This document shows positions 38,201 to 51,239 of a DNA stretch of 64,000 nt, piece by piece. Numbering within the stretch: position 1 is the first letter of the stretch; each line of letters opens with the position of its first letter. Below the pieces are notes generated by a model, which did no database searches, was not told the DNA's origin, and was given only the letters and a program-made list of their open reading frames with translations. The DNA comes from Anaeramoeba flamelloides (Eukaryota > Metamonada > Anaeramoebidae), in the NCBI GenBank assembly GCA_027625915.1, contig JANTQA010000076.1, positions 434,001 to 498,000 on the forward strand, read 5' to 3'. Position numbers and translations under genes: made by a program.

Positions 38201-41200
38201 TGATAATTTACTTTTCAATGAAGAAGACAAAGCCGAAGAAATCATTGAAGATACTATGAGAAAAATATTATTAACTGAGGCTAATGATAATTTCAATTCA
38301 ACAAATGATCGCTCAAGGGCCATTATCAGTTATAGTGATTTTACTGTGATTATTGTTTCAACCTTAATTTCGAATTTAAACGAAAAATTTTATGAAAAAT
38401 TATCGTTATTATTACATATCACTCTTTTAAGTATAGATCATGCAATAAAATTTGTTCGAAAGCAAGGCAAATTATTGTTATCCAATATATTAATTAACTT
38501 TGTTTTAAATAATAAAAAGGCTACAACTGAATGCAAAATGGCAGCTGAAAAATTAATATCAATAATTAATCAAAATAATAAACAATTAAAGGGCGATTCC
38601 CTTTGGGAATACGAAATTATTACTCAAAAAAGCTTCCGGTTAAAATCTGAAAGGCAAATAAAGGAAACCATTAATTTAATAATAGCTGCTTTTAGCTCAA
38701 TTGATCCTAATTTGAGAATGAAATGGAAAAGGGAGTCACGCGAATGGATTACTAATTTCAATGAGAACGTAATTAATGAAAAACATTTTAGTGCGATTTG
38801 CCGATCGCATCAAATTTATCGCTCTCTATTAGTCGAGCCAACAAAATTTGATATTGAAACTTGTATTTTTTCAATACAGCAATCTTTGAAAGGAATTCCA
38901 CAGAGTCAGCCATGGTTTTCTTCAATTATTTTGGAACAAATAAAAACTTTAAGATTCATTTCATATCATCCCAATGCACTCAAAACACACCCTTTAATGT
39001 TTTGGGCAGCTTCTTCTTTATTAGATTCAAATCATGAAAAGGTTTTATCATTAGCTCTCGAAATAATTGAAATTTTGATTGATTTTGGTTTTAAGGATGT
39101 AAATCTAATTAAAACAATTGAACAGTTACGACCAACGCCAAAAACTCCTCCTATTTTAAGTCAGGTTTTAAAGGGTTTGAAATTTGAAAATACTTGGATA
39201 CAAACAATCAATTTGTTAACCAAATTAATTAATATAGATTCAAATATATTAATTTTCCCAAAAGATTTGAAGTTGGCAGTTATTTTTTTCACATTAATAC
39301 CTTCATTAAATATTAAATTTAATAAAAAATTATGGAGAAATAATAAAAATGTTTCAAATGAAAAGAAAAAGGAAAAGGAAAAGGAAAAGGAAAAGGAAAA
39401 CAATGACAAGGACAAAGACAAGGATAATGGAGATGATTTAAATAAAGAGATAAAGTGTAAAAAAATACCATGGTTAATTAAAAAGTCATTTAATGATGGT
39501 GATTGTAATCAAATAGCCTTAATATTATCACAGTTTTTTCAAAAAAATAATTATCATGAAATTGCAAATATTTTGTTAAAATATATCAATAATGAATTTT
39601 TAACTGAAAAAATATTTTTACAGGAAATTCAATTAATAATTGCACCTTTATTACAAGATTTTGAAATCAAATTATATTTATTTAGATTCCTTGCAGAAAT
39701 AATTGGTAATGGTGCACAAATATATAGAAATCTATTTTTAAATTTATTTGAAACCAATTTTAACGAAATCGTGTTACCATTATTATCAAAGCCATCTTTA
39801 CTTAAACAGCGTTATTTTGATAAAATTACAAGGCATTTGGGCCAGAAGGGCACTGAGCATTATTTAACATTGTTAAGTAAAATATCAGAAATGATCCATT
39901 CTCAAAAAAAGGGGCAGCATACAAAGGGGTTATTAAATCCAAATAGTGAATTGCAAAATATAAATCAAAATAAAAAAGGGATCATAGCCAAAAATTTACA
40001 ATTAACTAGAGTTATTTCAAGTAATCTAACTGTCAAAAATGGTAAAAAAATTGAAAAAAATCAATTTATTCCTATTTCGAAAAACCCTGCCATTTATGAG
40101 GGGCTAACTCAATTTCCCCTTTTAATTACTTTGATTGAATTTAAAAAAAGCTTTGAAAGGGAAAGAAAAAATAAAAAGGATTCCAATACAAAGGATTCCT
40201 TAAAATGGAAACAAAATAATATCATAAGAATTGACCATAATCTTGAGCAAATAGGAAGAGAAGATGAAAATTCGCATTATTATGATATATTATTATCGAT
40301 AGTAAAGAAATTCAGCCATGGTATGAATCAAGAACTTGAAAAGGGGAAAGAAAGCAAAGATAATAATGCTGATTTAATTATTGAGGATTCCGATTTATCT
40401 GATTTATCGGATGAAAAATTAATTTCGATGAGTGGATCAGAGAATAATGATATAGATAAGGATTATAATAAAGTTAATGGCAGTGATGGTGATGAGAAAA
40501 ATGAAGTTAATAGTGAAAATGTTGATGATAATAAGGAAAAGGAAAAAGAAAAGGAAAAGGAAAAAGAAAAAGAAAAAGAAAAGGAAAAGGAAAAGGAAAA
40601 GGAAAAGGAAAAGGAAAAGGAAAAGGAAAAGGAAAAGGAAAAGGATAAAGATAAAGATAAAGAACCTAAAAAGAAACTCAAAAGGGAAATTAAAAAAGAA
40701 ATTAATATTAATGATGTTTTTAAAAATAATTTTGATGAAATAATTCAAGATAACAGAATTTTTCTAAGAATAATTCCCTCACACAAACAGAATTTCATTT
40801 CGAAACTTGAAAAAGAGAAATCAAGCTTAATGGATCAAACGAATATTGAAAGATCTGAATTCACAACAAAAAATAGTAAAAAAAAAAACAAACATAAAAA
40901 TAAATTTGTAGAATCATCCAAATTATTGAAGGCAATCCCAAATACGAAGCCTTTGTCATCAATGGAACGATATGAAAAAATGACTGATCAGGCATTAATG
41001 CTCGAATCAAATGTTGATAAAAATGCACAAAAGAAATTAAAAGCACTGGTCAAAAAAATCGGTAATCTAAATAAAAACATATACTTTTTAGATAAACAAA
41101 TCAAAGAAATTTCAGATCCGTTCATGGTTTCGTTAATTGATTGGGAATACAGCCGACGAATTCAAAGTTTTATCAAGGAAATCGATGTGTTTGAATCATT

Positions 41201-41783
41201 TATTTGTGCATTTAACTTGGTAAAAATAATTTCCTTTGAATTGAAATTCATTTGGCAACAGTCAACTGAGCAATTTAGTGACAAATCAAACATTGAGTTG
41301 TTAAGCCAATATGGTAAATTTTCCCAAATAAATGTTAATGGGCGACATGTTTTTGATTTTTTAAATTCAAAGAATCCTGAATATAACCAATTTAATCAAA
41401 ATTTTTTAACTTTTAGAAAAAATAAAAATAATGTTCAAAATACTGAATGGGGCGCCAACAGGAATCTCAAATTAAACGATTTCCAGGTTTCTTTAAATAA
41501 ATATATCGAAAAAATGCACGAGCTCAAAAGTTCTCTTCGCAAATCTAGGAATACACAAAGGAAAAGAAACAAATTGAAAAGAGAAAAACAATTATTAATC
41601 GCTTTGCTGGTTACAGAATTTGCCTTTTGTGATTTATATCAAGTATTTTTGGAGTTATACTTTATTTTGTTACAAGTTAAAAAGGCCAATACAAGCGAGA
41701 TTGATGTTTTTAAAAAAGAATCACAAAGTATAAAAGAGCATAATCAAGAAGGCATAAAACAATTAACAATGAAAAAAAAATAA
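32253..41783 (+). CDS. Furry/TAO3/MOR2-like cell-morphogenesis scaffold
   Basis: A giant HEAT-type scaffold that works with NDR/LATS kinases and Mob proteins in polarity and morphogenesis. Exon 1 (32253-32566) and exon 2 (32978-41783) join in phase 2 over a 411-bp intron (GTAAAC...AATAG), giving 3039 residues, typical of Furry. The join restores the N-terminal block 'NTCCEYLFLKLLKK', which lies upstream of the first start-like codon of the long frame. Matching regions include the N-terminal helical repeats ('LATVSLCCLNEELF', 'GRRMAAFECF') and 'FKIIPTLIAEPAIILDHLTL' with 'WKVSL' (around 340-440). The C-terminal block near 2047 reads 'RSHQIYRSLL' and then 'HPLMFWAASSLLDS'. Low-complexity inserts: KE repeats at ~1110-1210 and ~2620-2670, Ser/Asp at ~1640-1665, T-E-E repeats at ~1710-1795. 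The start at 32253 is the first ATG; an earlier non-coding or short exon cannot be excluded. Confidence 0.8.
35998..36290 (+). repeat. Purine hexamer repeat coding KE tract in Furry gene
   Basis: Imperfect (GGAAAA)/(GAAAAG/GAAAAT) repeats, all purine or nearly so on the coding strand, encode alternating Lys and Glu/Asn. Frames on either strand here are artefacts of the repeat. Confidence 0.9.
40530..40665 (+). repeat. (GGAAAA)n coding repeat, KE tract 2
   Basis: About 20 consecutive Lys-Glu pairs encoded by near-perfect GGAAAA/AGAAAA hexamers within the Furry-like coding exon. Hexamer slippage would keep the reading frame. Confidence 0.92.
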
Positions 41784-41949
41784 TTTTTTTTTCTTTTTTT
41801 TCTATTTTTTCTATTTTTTCTATTTTTTTTATTTTTTTTTATTTTTTTTATTTTTATTGAATTCTAAATTAATTTTTCTTAGAATGTTCCGTTTTTAAAT
41901 CAAGAAGTAACTATTTTTCAGATACAATGATAATTTTTATTGTTTTTTT
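41784..41949. other. Poly(T)-rich 3' flank of Furry gene
   Basis: Repeated 'ctattttttt' units follow the TAA stop. No gene. Confidence 0.5.
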
Positions 41950-42245
41950 TTTTTTTTTTTATTATTGAAAAAAGGTGTAATTTAAACTCTAAGTGACCTT
42001 AGACTTAAATTCCCTTTCATAAATTTAAGTGTAAAATTATATATTTCACGATTATTAATTAATGAAAAAAATTTTAAGCTATCACGGTGAAAAATTATTT
42101 CATTAAGATTTATTTCTTTTAGTTTGTTTTGAAATCTTAATGAATTACTATTATAAGCATTTGAAGGACATACCAATAAAAAATGATCAATATTTTCTTT
42201 TATTTCCTTATGTTTATATTTTAAACATAAATCTACAAAATTTAT
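41950..42245 (-). repeat. Non-LTR retrotransposon RT-tail fragment
   Basis: The minus strand keeps an open stretch from about 42230 to 41982: 'KYKHKEIKENIDHFLLVCPS' followed by a 55-residue tail to a stop, then an A-rich run. The C..H-x3-C pattern and 'IDHFLLVCP' are the signature of the segment following LINE reverse transcriptases. The same DNA, more decayed, is at 11041-11335. No upstream reverse transcriptase remains. Confidence 0.65.
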
Positions 42246-43991
42246 TTGATTTTTTTTATTTTATAGTAATATCTATTTAAAAAGTTAATTAATGTTCTGA
42301 ATTTTAGAATTGTAGAACTTAAGTTATATGGTATATTAAAAAAAGTTGGGCATTTTTTTTACATTTCATAAAAAAACATATTCGTTAGTGGAGGTATTCA
42401 TTAATTGGTAATACAAATCAAGTTTGATATTTATACTGATTGAATCAATGAAAAATGTATTTATTTCGAAATATTTTCATTGAAATATTACGGAAAAAAG
42501 GGAAAAAAATGAGTTCGTTTTTTTGGAGAAAATAATGAAGCGGCAATTTCTATAAAAAACCTGTAATATCAAAAGGGAAAAAAGATTTTTTAAACAATAA
42601 AATGCATTTATAGGTTTTCAATTCTATTTGAAATTTTATTATGATTAAAAAAGTTATGGAGTCGATTTTTTTGATCAAAAAGAAAATAATAAACACCAAT
42701 TTTTAATACCTAAAAAATGTTAGATAAATCGAGATCAGAAAATTTGATATCTTTTATTTATGTAATAAAATACCCAGAAACAAATTGAATTATTATCAAG
42801 AATCAATAAAATGTATTTAACGATTTTGTATAATAACATACTTTTTTGATCATTGGATTTAACCACAACATTTTAAAATAAATATGCACCGCTTTTTTGG
42901 AAATAACTCAGCTATAATCTATATTTAAGAAGTTAAAGAATGTTCTGAGTTTTTGAATTGTTGAGCTTGAGGGATAACTTAAATGTTTTTTATTTATAAA
43001 TAAATAATTTTGGTTTTTTATTATATTTAAAATTTTCTTGTGTCGTATAGCCAAGTGTCAGCAAGTTTCATCATCTGCATATTTTTTTTTATAATTTGAG
43101 AAATAAAGAGAAAAATCGTTTTTTGTTCCTCAATTCTTTAAAATTTGGATAAATATAAAGGTAGTTTTCGAAAATTCAGAAGAACTAAGTAAAAGCCAAG
43201 TAATTACTCGTTACTGTCTAGTACTCAAAATTTTAACTACATTTTCAACTGGTTGAATTCAATAACTCATTATATTTATAATTAGAAATTTCTTTTTGAA
43301 GAAACTTGTGTTTTTTTTTGAATTACAATTAATTACTTTATGAATTTTTTGAAAACTTTTATTTTTATTTTGTAAATATGGCAGATATAAACATTTTGAA
43401 TTGATTTTTTAATTAATTTTTTTTTATTTACTGAAAATATCATATTTTCAATTGGGATTTCTGTTTGATAAATAAATAATGGTATGTTATAGGTTGATTT
43501 TATATATTCCAGTAATATAGGTATTATTTCAAAAATTGTAAAAATCTAAAGTTGTTATTTCATAATTATATATTTCTAATATATATATCATTGGTTTAAT
43601 ATATAAGTTTTAAATAATCTAATTTGTAGATTATTGATTACAGTATAATTATAGAAGAATCATTGATTATTATTATTTGTTTCTTATGATTTTTTTTAAG
43701 AATATATATAAAATGTGCTATTTTTTTGAAGTAATTAACTAACTATTTAAATCTTTTTTAGATCTTTCGTCAAATTTCTGTTTTTTATTTATAAGGTTTT
43801 AATCCAAATTGAATAATTATTTCAAATATCAAAATAAATTTTTTAATTTCAGTCGTTTTCATTCTCTTTTATTAATTAAGATCAAATGGTCTGTAAATAA
43901 TTGATAATGATTTGTAATGTATGTTATTTTTAAATAAATGAAAATTTTGACCTTTTGGTTGCGACTCCCTTAAAAAGAATGAATTGACAAA
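42246..43991. other. Non-coding AT-rich interval
   Basis: No exon or repeat structure that I can support. Confidence 0.5.
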
Positions 43992-44541
43992 TAAACTCCA
44001 TTTCATTCATGGGGCTCAGTGAAAAAGTTAAAAAATTCACTTTTTTTAATAATCAGCCAAACAACAATTGTTTAGAAATGTCAGAAATAATAAACTTCAG
44101 ATTAGAGTTGAGATTCATGAAAGAAATACCTGAACAAACCATAAATTTCAAAAACAAAAAAATGTTATTAAAAATTTTGGGCCATTTCATTGAATATCTG
44201 GTGTAAAATTTCTCAATTTCTTGTAAAAATTAAAATTTTTGACAATAAATGTTTTTACTTTTAAATGTTGTAAATATAAAGATATTACAAATATTCAATT
44301 TCCTTAATGTTAATTTGGAGTTACAAACATATTTTTTTTTCAAATTTAATTTTTGAAAAAATAATAAATAAAAAAGAAAAAAAAAAAAAGAAAAGACAAA
44401 AAATAAAAAAGCAAAGAAGGTTAGAAAAAATGATCAGATTTAAAAATTGAAAAAATAATTTGAGAAGAATAATGAATTAAACTCAAAGAATATGTTCTAT
44501 TTATTCAATAAAACTGGCCCATTTGACTGAAATAGAGTTTA
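43992..44541. mobile_element. TIR element, family F, copy 3
   Basis: 550 bp. Ends: left 'taaactccatttcattcatg', right in reverse complement 'taaactctatttcagtcaaa', both continuing into a 'gggc(t/c)ca' type segment. This is the best preserved TIR of the three copies, about 28 bp imperfect. Interior matches 13264-13795. Confidence 0.85.
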
Positions 44542-44549
44542 TAATATTA

Positions 44550-44550
<1 letters not shown>

Positions 44551-44586
<36 letters not shown>

Positions 44587-44608
44587 TATAGATATATATA
44601 TATATATC
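44551..44608. repeat. (AT)n microsatellite
   Basis: About 58 bp of AT dinucleotides with three 'ag'/'ga' interruptions, immediately after the family F element. Confidence 0.95.
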
Positions 44609-45239
44609 AATATTATTTTAGTTAATTTTTAATCATAACAATAATTAAAACAGAAAATTATTTTAATTAAGAGAGTAGTATTTTTTAAAAATAAAATGAA
44701 ATCTTATCAAGATCTTGAAAAAATTTTTTTAATTTGTGTTTCGGCTTATGAAATGATTGTTTTAACTTCATTTAAACAATTTATTAATTTGATTCTCTTT
44801 TTTGAAATCCAAAATTTGCATGTTTTGAATCTAAAAACTTGAAAAAAATAATCTATTTTTTTATTAATAATTAAGTTAATTCTTGGAAATGGGAAAACAC
44901 ATTTGATTTTATGGTGGAAAGTATTGATTTCAAAAGATAATTTTTATAAGGTTATTCTTTATATTGATTAAAATTTCAATTCAAATCTTAGCCAATAAAA
45001 CTAATTGGGGTATTGGTGAGTAAATAAATGAATGTTTGATAAAAACTTACCAACAAGTTTCTCAATTAAATGGAGATATATATGAAAACAAAAAGTTTTT
45101 TATTATACTGTTTTAAAAAAGTTGTTATCTTGTTTTCAAAAAATGAAAAAAAGTTTGTAAAAAAATTTTCAATTTTAAAAAATTTTCAATTTTAAAAAAT
45201 TTTCAATTTTAAAAAATTTTTTTAACAAATTGGTTTGTC

Positions 45240-45840
45240 TTATTCACAAGAATCATGATAAAAATTCAAATATTTTTAGAAGAAAAAAAAATTGAATTTG
45301 AATTTTGAGTATAAAATTTTTTTTATTCCCAAATATCTCCCTTAAAATATTATTTTGAAAAATCAAATTCAATCTTGTGACAAAAACAAAATTTCTTCTT
45401 AAAAATTGTAAATGACTTTAAAACTTTAATTATTATAACTACCCTTCAGAAAAAAATTGAATTATTTTTCAATGGTTGAATAGATCATTTTTTTAGTTAA
45501 CCAAAAGAATTATCTCTAAAAAGAAGAAAAAAAATTCTTTATATTAATATTCCTGGTAAAAAAGACTTGTTATTGTATAATAATTATTGAAATGATAATA
45601 AATGGGGTAAACACTTGTTATAATGAGAGAAATAAAACGAATTTTTTAGGTTTTTTTTTCTTTTTCAGAAAAAATGGAAAACAAAAATTGATCTCAAACA
45701 AAAAAAATATTCTTTTCTGGGGTTCTTAGTCAATCAGAATTTTTTGACAGTTGGTATATACAAAATTTGTAAGTAGAGAATACCACCAATAACATATTTT
45801 AAAATTTTGCCTTGTTGCCATAGAAGACTAGGCTCTAAAA
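45240..45840. repeat. Dispersed ~600-bp repeat, copy 2
   Basis: Direct-orientation match to 20-610 with the same order of landmarks and similar end ('gccttgttgccatagaagac'). It stops about 140 bp from the 3' end of the Ca2+ ATPase pseudogene. Confidence 0.7.
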
Positions 45841-48591
45841 AAAAAAAAAAAAACATTTTAAAAATAATCTAAAATTTTATAGTGAAATATTATGAGAGAA
45901 AAAATGTTAAATGAGAAATATATAGGTCTTGTAAAGTAAATCATATTGATAGAAAATGATTGGTTTTAAAAAATAATTATATTATAAATCACTTTTTGCA
46001 GGAATTAGTCTAAAAAAAAATCCTAAAGGAATTGATAAGAATCCTAAAAAGGATGAAACCCCCCATTCAAAGGCATTTAAATGAACTGTTGAGAAGAAGG
46101 AACCGCCAAATTCAATGACTATCACTTGGATTAAAATGATTCCAATCCAAAATCCACAAAATATCCAATTATTAAAGATTCCTTTGAAAATATTTGGTTC
46201 GTCTTTAATCTTTCTACAGTTTATTTCATTGAATACTTGCATTAACACAAATGTATTGAACACGATACAATCTAAATGTAATTTGTCTTGGGCATCTAAA
46301 GGATTGAGATCAAAGAATTTGCCTCCAAATTGTAAGATGAGTAACAGGACTATAAGTTGGAAAAAAGATTGAGCAGCTATATTTCTCTTCAAGATACCAT
46401 TAAGAAGAGGGGATGATTTTTTATAAGGCGCTCGCTTGAGTAAATCCCTTGTTGGTGGTTCGGTTCCAAGTACAAGAGCGGCAAGGGTATCCATTATCAA
46501 GTTTACCCAAAGTAATTGGACTGCCTTTAATGGCATTCCTTGTCCAAAGACCGCTACCAAAAAGCTTGTGATCAGAGCTTCTACATTCACAGTGAGTTGA
46601 AATTGTAAAAATTTCCTAATATTATCATAAACAGATCTTCCCCACATAACTATATGAGATTAATCCAAATATAATAGATTTTTTAAAAAATTCCATAATG
46701 AAAAAGTATATAAAAAATTATTTATTAGTTTTTTGGTGTTTTGAATTTTGATATTTTAAGTGGGGGGGAGAAATACCTAAAAAGGTAAAAAAAATATGAT
46801 AAAAATGAATGAAAAAGTAAAAATAATAAGATAAAAAAAAAAAAAAAAAAGCTTACTGGTCAAAACGATTGATTGAAAATTATCATCTAAAATTACAATA
46901 TCTGAAGCTTCTTTTGCAACATAAGTCCCTGCAATACCCATTGATAATCCAACGTGTGCATGTTTTAAGGCGGCGACGTCGTTAGTACCATCGCCAGTTA
47001 CACTTACAACCTCGCCCATTTCTTTTAAAAGAGTGACTAAATCGTATTTGTCTTCTGGAGATGAACGGGCTAAAACTTGAAGGTTTGGGATAATTTTTTT
47101 TTTTTTCTTCAGTTTTCATATTTCGGAATTTAAATCCTTCAATTGCAATACCATCTTCTTTTAAAATCCCACATTCTTTGGCAATATGTTTAGCAGTTTC
47201 AATATTATCGCCTGTAACCATTCTTACTGTTACACCTGCATTTTGGGATTCTTTTACAGCTATTAATAATAGAATTAAAATTGTAATTTAATTAATTAGA
47301 AAAAAAAAAAAATATTAAGATTATTGTTCTCCAAAAAAATAAAAATTGATATTAAAAAATAAAAAAAATGTATTTAATATAAATTATATAAAAATTATGA
47401 TATATTACCTTTAGGCACTTCTTCTCGAACTGGATCTTTAATTCCGACAATTGATAAAAGGGTAAGATCTTTTTCAACTTCATCAATATTTTTCACACAT
47501 CTTTCATCACATGTATTTGAATCTACTCTTCTGTAGGTAAGACAAATCGTTCGTAAGCCGCTTGAAGCCATTTTATTAATCCCTTTAAAGAAATTTTCAT
47601 GTGCTTGACTGTCTAAAATTGTTTCTTGATCATCATTGATATACTGTGAACATTTATCTAAAATAATTTCAGAGGCGCCATTGCAAAATACTAAATAATT
47701 GCCATTTTCTTCTTCAAATATAGTTGACATTCTTTTTCTTTTGGAAGAAAATGGAATTGATTGGACAAAGGAATTTTCGTTATGATGTTTTTTTCGAATT
47801 GATTCTTAATCTTCATTCCATTTTTCTAAAAGTAAAAGGAGTAAGGCACCTTCAATTTGAGAGCCAAAGATTCTATTTTTTTGATTTGATTTGTTGTACT
47901 GTAAATATGCTCTTGAATTTACGACAATATTTTTTATTAAAAGTTGATAATACATTGGATTTAAATTTTTTTTTTTATTTGTTGGGAATCATATTTTTTT
48001 CCAAAGAAATACCCTTCAACAGCATTCATTTGGTTTTTTGTTAAAGTTCCAGTTTTGCCAGAACAAATAGTTGTTACATTACCCATGGTTTCACATGATT
48101 CGAATTTACGAACAAGATTATTATCTTACAACATTTTTTTCATTGAATAAGCTAATGAAATGGTCACGGCTACGGGCAACCCTTCTGGAACAGCTACAAC
48201 AACAATAGTAATTCCAATAATAATTGCATCGGTTATTTCTACTAAATCATGGAATTCAATATTTTGCCCTTCATTGATTCATCCATCTATTTGCCATCAT
48301 GAGATATTAGTTATATAATAATAAAAGAGAGATCGATATATTTTTTGAAAATTAATTATATGGTATGAATTTTTGAAAATTAATATTTTATTTTTGATTA
48401 TAAAAAAAAAAAAGAAATAAAAATCAATTATAATATTGTTTTAAAAATGAGAGGAAAAAAAAAGTTTTTAAAATTTGTTGTACAAAGTGACTGATTCTCT
48501 CTTTTCAGGGATTTAAGGGTCATATTTTTTAAAACCATATTCCTCAATTTTTAAAAATACGATATTTATTATTGATAATTATTTTACTATA

Positions 48592-49289
48592 CAGTTATTT
48601 TAAAAAGGTTAGTGTTTTTTTTTTTTTTTTAGATGAGATGACTTTTTAAAATTTTTTCAAGTTTTTTTGTTTTTGAAAAGTGTGGAACTTATTTTAATTA
48701 AAACTTTTTTTAAAAAAACAAGTTTTCTTTTTTTTATTTTTTTTTATTTTGAAGCTAGAAAATTGCTTTTCTCCTGTATGTCCTAATTTCTAAACTTTTT
48801 TTTAGAAATTTTGTTAAAGAATCACAAATTTTATTATCACTTACTAATGATAATATACATGATGAATTCTTTTTATTAATAATATCAGAGATATTATTAA
48901 TTTTTTTTTTTTTTCAAAAAATTCAGATATCCAGATTTTTCGATTTATTTTATAGGCCGGACATTCCCATAAAAAATGATCGAAATCAAAAATCAAGTTT
49001 TCAAAAAGTGAATACTGAAAACTTTTAAAAGAACTTTTCTTCCCATTACCAGTCTCTGTCTCATCTTCAAATGGTTATTTATTTCCTTTTTATTCAAATC
49101 GCTAAAATCACAAAAAAAAAAAAGTATTTATCGAAAATAGTACTCACTTTTTAAAAACTTGGTTTTTTAAAAAAAGTTTTAATTAAAATAAGTTCCACAC
49201 TTTTTCAAAAATAAAAAAACTTGAAAAAGTTTTAATTTATTCAATCCAAAAAAAAAAAAAGCAAATTCCTCACTTTTTTAAAAGAGTTG
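48592..49289. mobile_element. TIR element, family D, copy 2 (in ATPase intron)
   Basis: 698 bp between TA dinucleotides, inside intron 2 of the ATPase pseudogene. Left end 'cagttattttaaaaaggtta', right in reverse complement 'caactcttttaaaaaagtga'. Long inverted arms include 'gtggaacttattttaattaa' and its reverse complement near 49170. It encloses a LINE-tail fragment at 48820-49010. Confidence 0.75.
48820..49010 (-). repeat. Non-LTR retrotransposon tail fragment nested in family D element
   Basis: The minus strand includes 'gatcattttttatgggaatg', then a Cys codon and 'AYKINRKIW'-like sequence, then 'ISEFF', matching the tail fragments at 29275 and 50930 ('cagatatccagattttt' on the plus strand). 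Confidence 0.5.
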
Positions 49290-50929
49290 TATATAAAATA
49301 TACAGTTTTTTATTAAAATTTTGTAAGGCATTCAATTGATTGAAATAATAATCATTTTAACATTGTGGGGCAATAAATATTTATTCAAGAGGTAATTTTT
49401 ATTATGTTGTCTCTTCTTTTCAAGAGTTTTATAGTTAGTTTTTAAAAAAATTGTGTTTTTTCCTCTCTTTAAAATAGAGTAAACAATTGAAAAGAAAGAA
49501 AGAAATACCTTGAATTGAAAAGTTATAGTAAATCTGCAAGTGCTATTGTATTTCCGTTAGCAAAGTTATTAAAATAATATTTCGAAAAATTAACTCCTTT
49601 CTTGAAATTTTTGAAGGGTCTTTAAAGTCTCTAAATGATTGGTTTGTGATTTTATAAATTTCTATATTTACAATTTTTGGGATATTGGATTCAAAATTTT
49701 TCCAATTAAATTCAAAATTAATTGTATTTTCAACAACCAATTCTACATATATAATTCTGTAAAATTTTTGAAGATTCACACATTCCTTTGGGGAAAGTTA
49801 AAATATTTCAAAAAAATAAAAAATGAAATTAAAAAGAAAAAACAAAATAATAGTTTATAAAGTTTAAAACCCCATTTGATTAAAAGAACTATTACAGTTA
49901 AGAGAGCGAAATATAGCCCAAGTTTTCCAATTTGGTCAGCCATTATTTCAAGTTTATCTTGAAGTGGTGTATTTATATCTTCTTTGCCTATAGCCTTTTC
50001 CATGATTTTTCCATATTGGGAGTGTTGACCGACTGCTGTGACAATATAAATACCTTCACCTTGGGTGACTACCGTGCCAGACATCATCCAAAAGTCCTCC
50101 TTTGGAGTTTTCCTTACTTCGTCACTTTTGCCAGTCAAAAAAGATTCATTAGTTTTAAGTCCATAAGCACGATATAAAATCCCATCTGCAGGGACTTTCG
50201 ATCCCGGGTCTAAAGAGACAATATCCCCAACAACGATATCGTGAATTGAAATTGCTTGCTTTACTCCCTCAATTTCATACTTTCCATATAATTTTTCTCT
50301 AATAACCTTTAAATTGTTTCAGAAAATTGTTTACAATAAAATAGTTTTTAATTATTGAATTTTGGGGGATAAATAATCAAAAGATCTGTTTCTTCAAAGA
50401 TTTTAAAGAAATAAAAATACATTTGAAAAAAAAACCCAATCTTTTTTTTTATTGTTATTTAATGGGGAGTGGTAATTCCTCTTATTTGTCATTAGGATTT
50501 TTTTAATTTTAGAAATTTAATGAAAATTTCCGAACTTTTCTTTTTCTTTTTCAAATTAAAAAAACCTGCCCTAAGATTTTCTTAAGTTTTCTGTTTATTT
50601 GCGAAGTGTTCTAGGGTTTTTTTACTTTAGAAATAACCTAATGAAAATCTATTGATTTACTAAATAAATATAAAACTCAAAAAAAACCTAACGAAAGTCA
50701 ATAGATTTCTCAAATAAAACAGAAAACCCAAAGAAAACATATAGCAGGTTTTTTATTTACTTATTGAAATTAAAAAAACCGCCATAATTTTTTCAGAATT
50801 TAAAAGAATTGAGTAAATCTAAGATTTTACTCTATTCTTTTAAATTCTAGAAAAGCCAGGCACTCTACGGCACTTCCCGAATTCCTAAAGAAAAATTTAG
50901 GAATTTAATTAAAGACTCAAAAATAAGTT

Positions 50930-51085
50930 TATTACCCACTAGTTATGATTAATATAATGAGTCTTTTTTTTTAATAATATCAAAAATAGTAATAATATTA
51001 TTTTTTAATATATTCGAAATATTCAATTTTTTTAATTCAGATATCCAGATTTTGTGATTATTTTTATAGAATGGGCAGTCGTTGG
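50930..51085 (-). repeat. Non-LTR retrotransposon tail fragment
   Basis: Plus strand 'aattcagatatccagatttt' and 'ataatgagtctttttttttaat' are inverted relative to 29440-29545. The minus-strand reading includes KIWISELKK. Confidence 0.5.
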
Positions 51086-51239
51086 GTTTTCCAGAGGATT
51101 CAAAAGAATTGCGTAAAATTTTTGATTTTACTCTATTCTTTTAAATTCTGGAAAACCACCTTTAGCTTTTTTTTAATTTGAGAAATAAAAAGAAAATTTT
51201 TTGAAATTTTCTTTTCATTTCTAAAATTAAAAAATAAGC

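Noticed and set aside
40437..40748. Minus- and shifted plus-strand frames across the second KE tract of the Furry gene
   Set aside because: Repeat shadows inside a conserved coding exon.
47806..48128. Reassignment of TAA/TGA as sense codons to rescue the ATPase
   Set aside because: Pol epsilon, MON1, Furry, 4E-BP, eIF2B and the TVP15-like gene use TAA as the terminator and carry no internal stops. The ATPase also lost catalytic residues that codon reassignment cannot explain.
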